A stretch of DNA of 64,000 nt, from the NCBI RefSeq assembly GCF_900116495.1, contig NZ_FPAY01000012.1, forward strand, positions 61,769-125,768, written 5' to 3'. This document shows positions 19,801-28,824 of this stretch, piece by piece. The position numbers were made by a program, and so were the translations under genes. The stretch's first letter is position 1, and the number at the start of each line of letters is the position of its first letter. This DNA comes from Arthrobacter sp. ov118. Lineage in GTDB: Bacteria > Actinomycetota > Actinomycetes > Actinomycetales > Micrococcaceae. Under the pieces are notes generated by a model, which saw only the letters and a program-made list of their open reading frames with translations, made no database searches and was not told where the DNA came from.

Positions 19801-20511
19801 TCAGCGCTTCTCGGCAGTCCGCAGAACGTAGCCGACGCCGCGCTTGGTCTGGATCAGTGCCGGGGCATCGGCATCGATGTCGACCTTGCGGCGCAGGTAG
19901 GAGATGTAGGACTCCACGATGGAGGCATCGCCGTTGAAGTCGTACTCCCACACGTGGTCCAGGATCTGGGCCTTGGACAGGACCCGGTTGGGGTTGAGCA
20001 TGAGGTAGCGCAGGAGCTTGAATTCAGTGGGGGAGAGCTCGATTACGGTGCCGCCGCGGCGGACCTCGTGGGCGTCGTCGTCGAGCTGGAGGTCATCGAC
20101 CCGGATCACGGCGTCGTCGTCGACCTGCGGCTGCGTGCGCCGGAGCACCGCGCGGATGCGGGCCACCACTTCGTCGAGGCTGAACGGCTTGGTGACGTAG
20201 TCGTCGCCGCCCACGGTCAGGCCGGTGACCTTGTCCTCGGTGTCGTCCTTGGCCGTCAGGAACAGGACGGGGAAGTGCTTGCCGGCCGCACGGAGGCGGC
20301 GGGTGACGGTGAAGCCGTCCATGTCCGGGAGCATGACGTCAAGGACGGCCAAGTCCGGGGCATGCTCTTCGGCGGCAGCCAGTGCCTCGCGCCCGCTGCC
20401 GGCCGAGACAACTTCAAATCCCGCGAACCGCAGGGACGTCGACAGCAGCTCGCGGATGTTGGGTTCATCATCGACGACGAGCAGCTTGGCTTCGGGACCA
20501 TTCTTCTTCAT
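19801..20511 (-). CDS. Two-component response regulator, OmpR/PhoB family
   Basis: 236 residues: a receiver domain (about 8-120) with phospho-acceptor Asp58 in LAVLDVMLPDMDGF, the acidic pair VVDDEPN and the lysine TKPFSLDEV, then a winged-helix DNA-binding domain (about 140-236) ending IQTKRGVGYVLRTAEKR. Its stop is two bases before the kinase start, so the pair is one transcription unit. ATG 20511 (MKKNGPEAK) has GGGAA upstream; the longer form from 20568 would run through a hairpin. It lies 66 bases downstream of the XPB-like helicase gene. Confidence 0.93.
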   Translation of the reverse strand: MKKNGPEAKLLVVDDEPNIRELLSTSLRFAGFEVVSAGSGREALAAAEEHAPDLAVLDVMLPDMDGFTVTRRLRAAGKHFPVLFLTAKDDTEDKVTGLTVGGDDYVTKPFSLDEVVARIRAVLRRTQPQVDDDAVIRVDDLQLDDDAHEVRRGGTVIELSPTEFKLLRYLMLNPNRVLSKAQILDHVWEYDFNGDASIVESYISYLRRKVDIDADAPALIQTKRGVGYVLRTAEKR

Positions 20512-20523
20512 GTTCCCATGATG

Positions 20524-20540
20524 CTCCCAGACTCTGGGAG
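20524..20540. promoter_or_regulatory. Small perfect hairpin between the helicase and response-regulator genes
   Basis: CTCCCAG-ACT-CTGGGAG lies just before the response-regulator start. A TTTT follows only on the plus strand, where no gene ends, so it is not an obvious terminator for the minus-strand operon. It may be an operator, or slow transcription between the helicase and regulator genes. Confidence 0.3.
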
Positions 20541-20577
20541 TTTTCTGAACGGTACTTGAGTGTTGCATGGACCCCTC

Positions 20578-22224
20578 TCAGCCCGTGGTGCCGACGTCCT
20601 TGGCGTCCATGATCCGGTAGGCGTAGCCCTGCTCGGCGAGGAAACGCTGCCGCTTCGCGGCGAAGTCCTGGTCCAGGGTGTCCCGGGCCACCAGTGAGTA
20701 GAACCGGGCGGCACGGCCGTCCTTCTTCGGACGCAGCAGCCGGCCCAGGCGCTGGGCCTCCTCCTGGCGGGAACCGAAGGAGCCGGAGACCTGGATCGCC
20801 ACCGACGCCTCGGGCAGGTCGATGGAGAAGTTGGCCACCTTGGACACCACGAGGGTGTGGACTTCACCGGCGCGGAAGGCGTCGAAGAGCCGCTGGCGTT
20901 CCTTGACCGACGTGTCACCCTTGATCACGGGTGCGTTCAGGCGCTCGCCGATCTCGTCCAGCTGGTCGATGTACTGCCCGATCACCAGCAGCTGTTCGCC
21001 GGCGTGCTCGGCGACGAGTTCCTCCACCAGCCCGGTCTTGGTCTCGGACGTGGCGCACAACCGGTATTTGTCGGCGTCCTCGGCCATGGCGTAAGCCACC
21101 CGTTCCTCGCGCGGCAGGTCCACCCGGACCTCCACGCAATCCGCGGGGGCGATGTAGCCCTGGGTCTCGATGTCCTTCCACGGGGCGTCGTACCGTTTCG
21201 GGCCAATGAGGCTGAAGACCTCGCCCTCCCTGCCGTCCTCCCGCACCAGGGTGGCCGTGAGCCCCAGCCGGCGCCGGGCCTGTAGGTCTGCCGTCATCCG
21301 GAAGATCGGGGCCGGCAGCAGGTGGACCTCGTCGTAGATGATCAGGCCCCAGTCATTGCCGTCCACGAGCTCCAGATGCGGATACAGGCCCCCGCGTTTC
21401 GTGGTCAGGACCTGGTAGGTGGCGATCGTGACCGGACGGACCTCCTTGACGGAGCCGGAGTATTCGCCGATCTCCTCCTCGGTCAGCGAGGTGCGCCTGA
21501 GGAGCTCGTCCTTCCACTGCCGCGCCGCGACGGTGTTGGTCACCAGGATCAGGGTGGTGGTGGAGCTGGTGGCCATTGCGGCCGCCCCCACCAGTGTCTT
21601 GCCCGCACCGCAGGGAAGCACGACGACGCCGCTGCCGCCGGCCCAGAAGTTCTCCGTGGCCAGCCGCTGGTAGGGCCGCAGCTTCCAGCCCGATTCGTTG
21701 AGCATGATGGGGTGTGGAGTGCCGTCCACGTACCCGGCCAGGTCCTCGGCCGGCCAGCCGATCTTGAGTAGCAGTTGCTTGAGCTGGCCACGCTGGGAGG
21801 AATGCACCACCACCGTCTCGCCGTCGATCCGCGGCCCGAGCAGCGGGGCGATCTTCTTGGCGCGGCTGACCTCTTCGAGGACGGGGTAGTCGGACGTGCG
21901 CATGACCAGGCCGTGCTGCGGGTCCTTTTCCAGCCGGAGCCTGCCGTACCGGGACATGGTCTCTTCGACGTCGATCAGCAGCGAATGCGGCACCGGGAAC
22001 CGCGAGTACTTCAGCAGGGTGTCCAACACTTTTTCGGCGTCCAGCCCGGCCGCCCGGGCATTCCACAGCCCCAGCGGTGTCAGCCGGTAGCTGTGGACGT
22101 GCTCCGGAGCCCGTTCCAGCTCGGCAAACGCCGCGATGGCGTGCCTGGCAACGGTAGCGAGTTCGTGGTCGACCTCCAGCAGGATGGTCTTGTCACTCTG
22201 GACGATCAGGGGCCCGTCATTCAC
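20578..22224 (-). CDS. XPB/ERCC3-like DNA helicase
   Basis: 548 residues, superfamily 2. An N-terminal DRD-like region (about 1-180) precedes the helicase motor: Walker A in LPCGAGKTLVGAA, the DEVH box in IIYDEVHLLPAP, motif III LTATLVREDGREGEVF, and motif VI QRLGRLLRPKKDGRAARFY. Bacterial XPB homologues of mycobacteria unwind DNA 3' to 5' and probably act in repair. The gene overlaps its upstream partner by the ATGA at 22221-22224, so the two are cotranslated. Frequent in actinobacteria. Confidence 0.93.
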   Translation of the reverse strand: MNDGPLIVQSDKTILLEVDHELATVARHAIAAFAELERAPEHVHSYRLTPLGLWNARAAGLDAEKVLDTLLKYSRFPVPHSLLIDVEETMSRYGRLRLEKDPQHGLVMRTSDYPVLEEVSRAKKIAPLLGPRIDGETVVVHSSQRGQLKQLLLKIGWPAEDLAGYVDGTPHPIMLNESGWKLRPYQRLATENFWAGGSGVVVLPCGAGKTLVGAAAMATSSTTTLILVTNTVAARQWKDELLRRTSLTEEEIGEYSGSVKEVRPVTIATYQVLTTKRGGLYPHLELVDGNDWGLIIYDEVHLLPAPIFRMTADLQARRRLGLTATLVREDGREGEVFSLIGPKRYDAPWKDIETQGYIAPADCVEVRVDLPREERVAYAMAEDADKYRLCATSETKTGLVEELVAEHAGEQLLVIGQYIDQLDEIGERLNAPVIKGDTSVKERQRLFDAFRAGEVHTLVVSKVANFSIDLPEASVAIQVSGSFGSRQEEAQRLGRLLRPKKDGRAARFYSLVARDTLDQDFAAKRQRFLAEQGYAYRIMDAKDVGTTG

Positions 22225-24713
22225 TGGAGCAATTCCTCTGTGGCTTCTACATCAATAATCCGGTGGATGGACAGGACCCGCTCGGTCTCTTTGTCCGGAT
22301 CGAACACGCGGACACGCCCGCCATTCACTGCTACGGGAACAACGCTTTCGCGGCTGGCATTCCCCATGCTGTCGACGACGTTCATCACCACCCGCTGTTT
22401 GAGGCGGATCGCTTTCAGCAGAGTCTCCAGCCCCAGCTGGGTCGCCTCCTCGCTGCCGGGGACGGCCGCCGGAGGGTTGGCGCCGGCAGCGCCAGGTGCC
22501 GGGTGCCCGGCACTGCGCAGCACCGCCAGCTGGGCATCGATATCCGCCTCCGGGGGAGCGGTGCGCGGGGCGGTGTAGACCGGCCGGCCGCCGACGGGGA
22601 GGGACGTGCTGCGGCGTAGCCGGATGACGGCGGGCGCCGCTTCCTCCACGACGGGGGCGAGGCCCAGGCCTCTGAGCACCTGGGCGGTGTCGCGGGACGC
22701 GGCGTGCGAGATGACGACGGTGGGGGCGATGCGCATCAGGCCCAGGCCGGAGGCGGCCGGGGCGTTGAGCAGATCCAGCAGCGCCGTCTCGTCCTCGCTC
22801 TGGATGAAGCTGGCCGCCGCGCCGACGCGGAGCCGGGAGTGGCGGGCTGCGGTGTCTTCGATGAGGTACTGCAGGGGCTGGGGGATGGCCGTGGCCGAAT
22901 GCCGGCGCAGGAACTCCAGCATCGCCGCGGCGTCCTGGCCGGCGTCGAGGGCCCGGCGGACCGACGCCACGGAGAAACGGTAGATGGTTGCCGGCCCCTG
23001 CCCCTCGGCCGTGGCCATGGTGAGGAGCCGGTCGCTCAATTCGGGGTCCAGATATCCCGGCGCCACCGCCGTCAGGTCCGCCTGCAACAGCACGTGCTGC
23101 AGGGCCGCCGGCAGGTGTTCGCCCAGGATCCCCAGGGCGTCATCCGGCTGCTCGGCGGCGATCGCGGCGCCAAGCTGGCTGAGCGCTCCGGAACCGACCA
23201 GGCCAAGCATCTCAGCCTCCCTCAGGATCCCGCGGACCAGCGAGCTGAAACGGCGGGCCATCCGGGGCTGCGCCCACTCGGCGCGCTCCAGCACGGCCGC
23301 GGCATCGAGGACGGGCGCCTGCCCGTCGGGGGCCGCCACCTCCAGGGTCAGCTCATGGAGGATCTCCAGGACCCGTTTGCGGACCACGGGGGCGTCGGGC
23401 CGCTGCGCCTCGGCGGAGAGCGCGTTGATGGTGCTCCCGGCCGTGCCCCGGTGGCCCGCCGTGCCCGCGGCGGCAGCGTTCACGGGCTGGCCCACGAGGG
23501 AGGGTGCGCGCTCGCTGGCCAGCCAGGCGTTGACCAGCCACAGCCACTGTTCCTGCCGCGGGAGCGCCAGCCACTCCAGCTGCGGCGGCTGCACCCAGGC
23601 GGAACTATCGACGTCCAGTCGCAGGAGACCGGCCATACCGCAGAGCTCCGCGAGGACGCCGGCCTCCTGAACGCCGGTCCGCAGCGAATCCGCCAGCCGC
23701 TTCATCTCCCGGACCCCGACGCCTCCGCTGCGCAATGTGGCCAAAGGCTGCTCGCGCACGGTGTAGAGCACTTCGCCGACCAGCCGCAGCGTCTCGGCGA
23801 TGGCTCCCAGCGCGGCGTTGCGGCGCAGTCCTGCACTCGTTTGGCCCAGCTGCGGCACCGGCGGCAGGAGGGAGAAATGCTCAATGACAAACCCGCCACG
23901 CAGCGAAACGCCGACGCTGTGCGGCAGTTCAACGTGGGCGGCGTCCAGCGGCACCAGCAGCCCGCGCGCCAGCAGCCAGTCCACGGGGCCGACGTCGGAG
24001 CTTTCGTGAAGCACGGAGGCGCGCCGCTGTGCCTGGGGCACGGCGCCCATGGCCCAGTTGCCGAACCGCGCCAGCAGTGTCGTGGTCCGTTCCGGCGCGG
24101 TGGCCAGGATTTGCTGGAGGGTCTGCGGTGTTGCCGTCCAGTGCTGCAGCGCCAGGGCCGCTTCCATGGGGGTCGTTGCCGCTGGGATGGACGCCCCGCT
24201 CCGGTGCAGCTCGCCCACCAGCTGCACCACACGCTGCGCAAAGGCCGGCTGGAGCCGCACGAGCTCGGTGTAGCTGCGCCCCAGCCCGGCAGGGTAGATG
24301 CCAATCACATCCTTGAGGCTGCCGACCGGAAGGTAATGCCGCTGCTTCCCGGCAGCCACGCCGTGCGGCGGGTCGGCGCGATGGATGAGCGCCAGTTCCT
24401 GCAGGGAATGCAACAGCCGGTCGATGGCGGCCACCGAGGCGCCGTTGATCAGTTTCTTCAGCATCGCAGCGGACGCGCTGTGTCCTGTATCGGCGTTGGT
24501 GCACAGGTGCAGGGTTTCCAGCACCTGCATCTGCGGACGGTTGAGCCGCTCGAGCGCCCGCTGCACGCTGACCCGTCCGCTGGCACGCGCGGCCAAGGCC
24601 GCGAAGTCCGGAACCCCCGGAGAGATCAGATCCGGCCGCGCGCAGAACAAGGCCCGCAACGAATCGTCGCTTCGTGCCTGAAGTTCCTTGCTGAGCGCGC
24701 GGATGAGGGACAT
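22221..24713 (-). CDS. Helicase-associated protein (helicase C-terminal/XPB N-terminal-like domain family)
   Basis: 830 residues, nearly all helical, with no Walker motifs that I can see. It starts MSLIRALSKELQARSDDSLRALFCARPDL, a conserved start of actinobacterial helicase-associated proteins paired with XPB. The last 250 residues (YRFSVASVRRALDAGQDAAAMLEFLRRHSATAIPQPLQYLIEDTAARH) match the Helicase_C_3 region, which resembles the XPB N-terminal part. The end (RVVMNVVDSMGNASRESVVPVAVNGGRVRVFDPDKETERVLSIHRI spans a WYL-like fold). The coupling to the XPB gene points to a shared complex. Function is unproven. Confidence 0.82.
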   Translation of the reverse strand: MSLIRALSKELQARSDDSLRALFCARPDLISPGVPDFAALAARASGRVSVQRALERLNRPQMQVLETLHLCTNADTGHSASAAMLKKLINGASVAAIDRLLHSLQELALIHRADPPHGVAAGKQRHYLPVGSLKDVIGIYPAGLGRSYTELVRLQPAFAQRVVQLVGELHRSGASIPAATTPMEAALALQHWTATPQTLQQILATAPERTTTLLARFGNWAMGAVPQAQRRASVLHESSDVGPVDWLLARGLLVPLDAAHVELPHSVGVSLRGGFVIEHFSLLPPVPQLGQTSAGLRRNAALGAIAETLRLVGEVLYTVREQPLATLRSGGVGVREMKRLADSLRTGVQEAGVLAELCGMAGLLRLDVDSSAWVQPPQLEWLALPRQEQWLWLVNAWLASERAPSLVGQPVNAAAAGTAGHRGTAGSTINALSAEAQRPDAPVVRKRVLEILHELTLEVAAPDGQAPVLDAAAVLERAEWAQPRMARRFSSLVRGILREAEMLGLVGSGALSQLGAAIAAEQPDDALGILGEHLPAALQHVLLQADLTAVAPGYLDPELSDRLLTMATAEGQGPATIYRFSVASVRRALDAGQDAAAMLEFLRRHSATAIPQPLQYLIEDTAARHSRLRVGAAASFIQSEDETALLDLLNAPAASGLGLMRIAPTVVISHAASRDTAQVLRGLGLAPVVEEAAPAVIRLRRSTSLPVGGRPVYTAPRTAPPEADIDAQLAVLRSAGHPAPGAAGANPPAAVPGSEEATQLGLETLLKAIRLKQRVVMNVVDSMGNASRESVVPVAVNGGRVRVFDPDKETERVLSIHRIIDVEATEELLQ

Positions 24714-24722
24714 GGGCCGACG

Positions 24723-24956
24723 TTACCGTTCGCTTGACCCGCGCGGGCGCCGTCGGGCGACGACGGCGTCCAGCACCAGGGCGAGCATGAGCAGGAAGGC
24801 CACCGGGAGCCCGTAGAGGGCCGTTGAGGTGACCCATCCGGGCGCCACGACTTGGTTGAAGGCCATTGCCATGACAGTGCCGACGGCAACGAGGGACAGC
24901 ACAGCAATGGCGGCCGCAATGACCAGCAGGGGCCGCCGGTAACGCGTCAGTGTCAT
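24723..24956 (-). CDS. Small two-helix membrane protein
   Basis: 77 residues with two hydrophobic stretches (about 9-32, LLVIAAAIAVLSLVAVGTVM, and 44-66, LYGLPVAFLLMLALVLDAV), flanked by basic ends (MTLTRYRR and ARRRPRGSSER). It is first in the minus-strand cluster, nine bases before the helicase-associated gene. I do not recognise the family; actinobacterial genomes often carry small membrane genes of this kind beside repair genes. Confidence 0.6.
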   Translation of the reverse strand: MTLTRYRRPLLVIAAAIAVLSLVAVGTVMAMAFNQVVAPGWVTSTALYGLPVAFLLMLALVLDAVVARRRPRGSSER

Positions 24957-25134
24957 GAGGCCAACGCTAACAGTCCCGGCCTCGCCCGCGCCTCAAACCG
25001 CTAAAGTGAACAAGGCAGGATAACCTTGAAAGATACAGACCAACACGGTCCAGGCAGTCATACCCTGAACCCGCGTATCCATGCGGATGCGGTGACCGCC
25101 GGCCGTGTCCCGCAGAACGAAGAAGGTTGATTAC

Positions 25135-25518
25135 GTGCCTACCGGCAAGGTCAAGTGGTATGACAAGGAAAAGGGCTTCGGATTCCTCGCTGGCGAGGAC
25201 GGCCAGGAAGTCTTCCTGCCCAAGTCGGCGCTGCCCGAGGGCATCTCGGAGCTGAAGGCCGGAACACGGGTTGAGTTCGGCGTGGCCGACGGCCGCAAAG
25301 GTGCCCAGGCGCTCGGCCTCCGGGTGCTGGACAAGACGCCGTCCATCGCCAAGGCCAAGCGGCCCAGCGCCAGGGACCTGGCCCCGCTGGTGCAGGACCT
25401 TGTGAGCGTGCTGGACAATTTGTCCGGGACCCTGTCCGCGGGCAAGTACCCGGACGGCAACAAGGGCAAGGCGATCGCGGCCGCCCTTCGCAAGGTTGCC
25501 GACGAGCTGGACGTCTAA
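25135..25518 (+). CDS. Cold-shock domain protein with helical C-terminal extension
   Basis: 127 residues: a CSD (about 1-67, MPTGKVKWYDKEKGFGFLAGEDGQEVFLPKSAL) followed by a 60-residue helical tail (DLAPLVQDLVSVLDNLSGTLSAGKYPD). RNP1 is intact as KGFGFL and RNP2 as EVFLPKS. The tail is shared by CspB-like actinobacterial proteins. The start is GTG 25135 after AGAAGG; the frame upstream adds ten unconserved residues. Next comes the DUF3027 gene, its usual neighbour, eight bases downstream. Confidence 0.92.
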   Translation: MPTGKVKWYDKEKGFGFLAGEDGQEVFLPKSALPEGISELKAGTRVEFGVADGRKGAQALGLRVLDKTPSIAKAKRPSARDLAPLVQDLVSVLDNLSGTLSAGKYPDGNKGKAIAAALRKVADELDV

Positions 25519-25526
25519 GGCTCTTG

Positions 25527-26168
25527 ATGACTCAGGAACCTGATCAGCTGCCGGTGCCGGATGCCGGATCCGCAGTGCCTGCCGGACCCAGGGGGACCGG
25601 TTCAAAGCAGGGACCCCGACCGCGGGCCGGCGTGCCCGTCTGGCGCACCGGCAAGCCCGACGCCTTCCTGGCCGCCGCCGTCGACGTTGCCCGTACCGCG
25701 GTGGAAGGCATTGCCCCCGCCGAGCAGATCGGCCCGCACATCGGTGCCCGCAGCGAAGGCGACCGCCTGGTGACGCACCTGTTCGAATCCAAGCTGCCCG
25801 GATACCTGGGATGGCAGTGGTACGCCGTGCTGACCCGCAATTCCCGGTCCAAGGTGGTGACGGTCGACGAACTCGGCCTGCTGCCCTCCGAAGATTCCAT
25901 CCTGGCGCCGGCCTGGGTGCCGTGGGCTGAGCGCGTCCGCCCGGAAGATGCCCAGGCAGAGGACGCCGCCGAGGAGGCGCCTGCCGCCGAAGCGCCGGCG
26001 CAAGGAGCCGGGGACGTCCAGCAGGACGACGACACCGCCGGCAGCACCGACGCCGACGCCGCCCAGCAGGACGACGACGATGCCGACGCCGCCGATGCCG
26101 ACGAGGACGATACCGACGAGGACAGCGACGACGCCGCGGAGGAACGCCCCGTCGACGAGGTTAACTAG
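25527..26168 (+). CDS. DUF3027 family protein with acidic tail
   Basis: 213 residues. The conserved part (about 25-135) holds KPDAFLAAAVDVARTAVEGIAPAEQIGPH, the HLFESKLPGYLGWQWYAVLTRN stretch, and VDELGLLPSEDSILAPAWVPWAERVRPED. The last 70 residues are extremely acidic (runs of Asp/Glu with Ala). ATG 25527 is preferred over the TTG three bases earlier. Function is unknown; pairing with a CSD gene is widespread in actinobacteria, which hints at nucleic-acid or ribosome-related work. The acidic tail could mimic nucleic acid or solubilise the protein. Confidence 0.85.
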   Translation: MTQEPDQLPVPDAGSAVPAGPRGTGSKQGPRPRAGVPVWRTGKPDAFLAAAVDVARTAVEGIAPAEQIGPHIGARSEGDRLVTHLFESKLPGYLGWQWYAVLTRNSRSKVVTVDELGLLPSEDSILAPAWVPWAERVRPEDAQAEDAAEEAPAAEAPAQGAGDVQQDDDTAGSTDADAAQQDDDDADAADADEDDTDEDSDDAAEERPVDEVN

Positions 26169-26212
26169 CGGGTGGAAACGTCCGGGAGCGTGCAGAAGGA
26201 AGGCTGGAGCTG

Positions 26213-27694
26213 ATGTCCACGTTCAAATCCCTGCACATCCTGAACTACCGGATCTGGTTTGTCGGCGCGCTCATCTCCAACATCGGCACCTGGATGCAGC
26301 GCACCGCCCAGGACTGGCTGGTTTTTGCCCACCTGACCTCCCAGGACGCCGGGGCGGTGGGCGTCACGATGGCCCTGCAGCTGGGCCCGCAGCTCTTCCT
26401 CGCGCCCGTGGCCGGCCTCCTCGCGGACCGCTTCAACCGCAAGCGGCTCCTGGTGCTGACCCAGTCCGCGATGGCGCTGCTGAGCGCCGGGCTGGGCATC
26501 CTGGTGGTCACCGGCGTGGCGCAGCTCTGGCACGTGTACGCCTTCGCCCTGATGCTCGGCGTCGTCTCCGCGCTGGACGCCCCGGTGCGCCAGACGTTCG
26601 TCTCCGAACTGGTCCAGGACGACTACCTTCCCAACGCCGTGGCCCTCAACAGTGCCTCCTTTAACGTTGCCCGGATGATCGGCCCGGCGGTGGCCGGCGT
26701 GCTGACAGCCGTCATCGGGCCCGGCTGGGTCTTCCTCCTCAACACACTCACGTTCGTCGCCTTGTTGCTGAGCCTTGCGAAAATCCCGGCGGCCTCGCTG
26801 CGGCGGCTGCCGCGGGCGGCGGCCGGCAAGGGCAGGATCCGGGAGGGGCTGCGCTATGTGAGGTTCCGCCCGGACATCATCGTGGTGCTTGTGGCCATCT
26901 TCATCGTCGGAACCCTGGGACTGAATTTCGCCCTGTTCATCGCAGCCATGGTGGGCACGGAATTCGGTCTCGACGCGGGAGCCTTCGGCCTCATGAATTC
27001 GATCATGGCCATCGGATCCGTCACCGGGGCACTGCTGTCGGCCGGCCGCGGCAAACCGCGGCTGCGGGTCATTTTCGGGGCCGCCGGGGCCTTTGGCGTG
27101 ACCTCGGGCATCGCCGCGCTGGCTCCAAGCTACTTCTGGTACGGCGTCGCGCTGGTGCCGGTGGGGCTCTTCGCGATCACCATGATGACGAGCGCCAACG
27201 GGTACGTGCAGACCACCACCGACCCCGTGATGCGGGGCCGGGTGATGGCCCTTTACATGGCGATCTTCATGGGCGGAACGCCCATCGGCGCGCCGTTCGT
27301 CGGCTGGGTGGCGAACACCGCCGGTCCCCGCTGGTCCATGGGCGTCGCGGCCGTCGCGGGCCTGCTCGCGGCCCTGATCGGGCTGCTGTGGATTATCCGG
27401 GCCCAGCAGCTGCGGCTCCGCTTCAACCGCCGGGCGCGCGGGCTGCGGTTCTTCCGCGTGGTGAGCACCACCGGCGCCGCCGGCGCCCGCCTGGAAAGCG
27501 CGGACGGCGCCCGCCTGGAAAGCGCCGCCGGCGCCCGCCTGGAAAGCGCCGCCGGCGCCCGCCTGGAAAGCGCAGACGGCGCCCGCCTGGAAAGCGCGGG
27601 CGGCGCCCGCCTGGAAAGCGCAGGCGGCGCCCGCCTGGAAAGCGCGGACGGCGCCGCACCGGCACCTGGCCGGGACGACGCCGTCGGGCGCTGA
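26213..27694 (+). CDS. MFS transporter, enterobactin-exporter-like (MFS_3), with repeat tail
   Basis: 493 residues. The first 415 form 12 hydrophobic segments of the major facilitator superfamily: MSTFKSLHILNYRIWFVGALISNIGTWMQRTAQDWLVF is typical of MFS_3 proteins. DRFNRKRLLV is the loop 2-3 motif. After the last helix (LLAALIGLLWIIRAQQLRLRF) a tail of seven eight-residue repeats, GARLESAD/A/G, runs from about residue 424 to 479. The substrate is unknown. It is convergent with serC, with two bases between the stops. Confidence 0.9.
   Translation: MSTFKSLHILNYRIWFVGALISNIGTWMQRTAQDWLVFAHLTSQDAGAVGVTMALQLGPQLFLAPVAGLLADRFNRKRLLVLTQSAMALLSAGLGILVVTGVAQLWHVYAFALMLGVVSALDAPVRQTFVSELVQDDYLPNAVALNSASFNVARMIGPAVAGVLTAVIGPGWVFLLNTLTFVALLLSLAKIPAASLRRLPRAAAGKGRIREGLRYVRFRPDIIVVLVAIFIVGTLGLNFALFIAAMVGTEFGLDAGAFGLMNSIMAIGSVTGALLSAGRGKPRLRVIFGAAGAFGVTSGIAALAPSYFWYGVALVPVGLFAITMMTSANGYVQTTTDPVMRGRVMALYMAIFMGGTPIGAPFVGWVANTAGPRWSMGVAAVAGLLAALIGLLWIIRAQQLRLRFNRRARGLRFFRVVSTTGAAGARLESADGARLESAAGARLESAAGARLESADGARLESAGGARLESAGGARLESADGAAPAPGRDDAVGR
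27482..27649 (+). repeat. Seven tandem copies of a 24-base unit inside the MFS gene
   Basis: Seven adjacent 24-base units, each beginning GGCGCCCGCCTGGAAAGC, encode GARLESA plus one variable residue (Asp, Ala or Gly). Unit starts are 27482, 27506, 27530, 27554, 27578, 27602 and 27626; only the last six bases vary. As the unit is a multiple of three, copy-number change would keep the frame. Confidence 0.95.
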
Positions 27695-27696
27695 AG

Positions 27697-28824
27697 CTAG
27701 CTCTTGAGTTCCGCCACGACGAAATCGATGCACTCGAGCAGTGCCGAGACATCATCCGGTTCGATCGCCACGAACGTGGCGATGCGCAGCTGGTTCCGGC
27801 CGAGCTTGCGATACGGTTCGGTGTCGACGACGCCGTTGGCGCGCAGCACCTTGGCGATGGCCGCGGCATCGATCGATTCGTCGAAGTCGATCGTGGCGAT
27901 CACGTTGGAGCGGTCCTCGGGCTTGGCCACGAACGGGGTCGCGTAGCCTGACGCCTCGGCCCAGCGGTAGATCCGGCCGGCAGAATCGGCGGTCCGGGCG
28001 GAGGCGAAGTCCAGGCCGCCGTTGGCATTGAGCCACTGCACCTGGGCATCCAAGGTGACCAGGGTGGCCAGGGCGGGGGTGTTGTAGGTCTGGTTCAGCC
28101 GGGAGTTGTCGATTGCCGTCTGGAGGTCCAGGAAATCGGGGATCCACCGGTTGCTGGCCTTGATCCGGGCCGCCCGCTCGAGCGCCGCCGGGGAGAACAG
28201 GCCCAGCCACAGGCCGCCGTCGGACGCGAAGTTCTTCTGCGGCGCAAAGTAGTAGACGTCGGACTCGGCCACGTCCACGTCCAGCCCGCCGGCGGCCGAG
28301 GTGGCGTCCACCAGCACCAGCGATCCTTCGTCCGCGCCCGGCACGCGCCGGACGGGGGCTGCGACGCCGGTGGACGTCTCGTTTTGCGGCCATGCGTACA
28401 CGTCGACGCCGGCCTCCGCCCGGGCGGTGGGGCGGCTGCCGGGCTCGGCCTTGATGATGGAGGATTCGGCAAGGAACGGTGCCTTGTTGGTCGCCGAGGC
28501 AAACTTGGAACCGAACTCGCCGAAGGAGAGGTGCTGTGCCTTGTTTTCCACGAGGCCGAAGCTGGCAACGTCCCAGAATGCGGTGGAGCCGCCCACGCCC
28601 AGGATAACTTCGTAGCCTTCCGGCGCACGGAAGAACTCGCTGAGGCCGCTGCGTACCGAGCCCACCAGGTTCTTGACGGGTGCCTGACGGTGGGAGGTTC
28701 CCAGCAACTTCGCCGATGCCGTGAGGGCCTCGAGCTGTTCCGGGCGGACCTTGGACGGGCCGGCGCCGAACCGTCCGTCCTTGGGCAGGAGGTTGGCGGG
28801 GATCGTGATGCTGGTGTCGCTCAC
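27697..28824 (-). CDS. serC: Phosphoserine aminotransferase
   Basis: A PLP enzyme of serine and pyridoxine synthesis: 3-phosphohydroxypyruvate to phosphoserine. The 375-residue product reads as the short actinobacterial/mycobacterial form, with ILGVGGSTAFWDVASFGL and the PLP-lysine in YYFAPQKNFASDGGLW. The C-terminal EPYRKLGRNQLRIATFVAIEPDDVSALLECID is typical. I place the start at GTG 28824 (MSDTSITIPANLLP) behind GGAG; the longer frame adds unconserved residues. It is divergent from the DtxR-type regulator gene. Confidence 0.94.
   Translation of the reverse strand: MSDTSITIPANLLPKDGRFGAGPSKVRPEQLEALTASAKLLGTSHRQAPVKNLVGSVRSGLSEFFRAPEGYEVILGVGGSTAFWDVASFGLVENKAQHLSFGEFGSKFASATNKAPFLAESSIIKAEPGSRPTARAEAGVDVYAWPQNETSTGVAAPVRRVPGADEGSLVLVDATSAAGGLDVDVAESDVYYFAPQKNFASDGGLWLGLFSPAALERAARIKASNRWIPDFLDLQTAIDNSRLNQTYNTPALATLVTLDAQVQWLNANGGLDFASARTADSAGRIYRWAEASGYATPFVAKPEDRSNVIATIDFDESIDAAAIAKVLRANGVVDTEPYRKLGRNQLRIATFVAIEPDDVSALLECIDFVVAELKS

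Noticed and set aside
22704..24737. 677-codon plus-strand open frame opposite the helicase-associated gene
   Set aside because: No domains are visible; the minus-strand protein is conserved and coupled to the XPB gene.
26165..27733. 522-codon minus-strand frame opposite the MFS gene with repeated AFQAGA words
   Set aside because: The repeated words are the antisense reading of the 24-base minisatellite; the MFS fold on the plus strand is clear.
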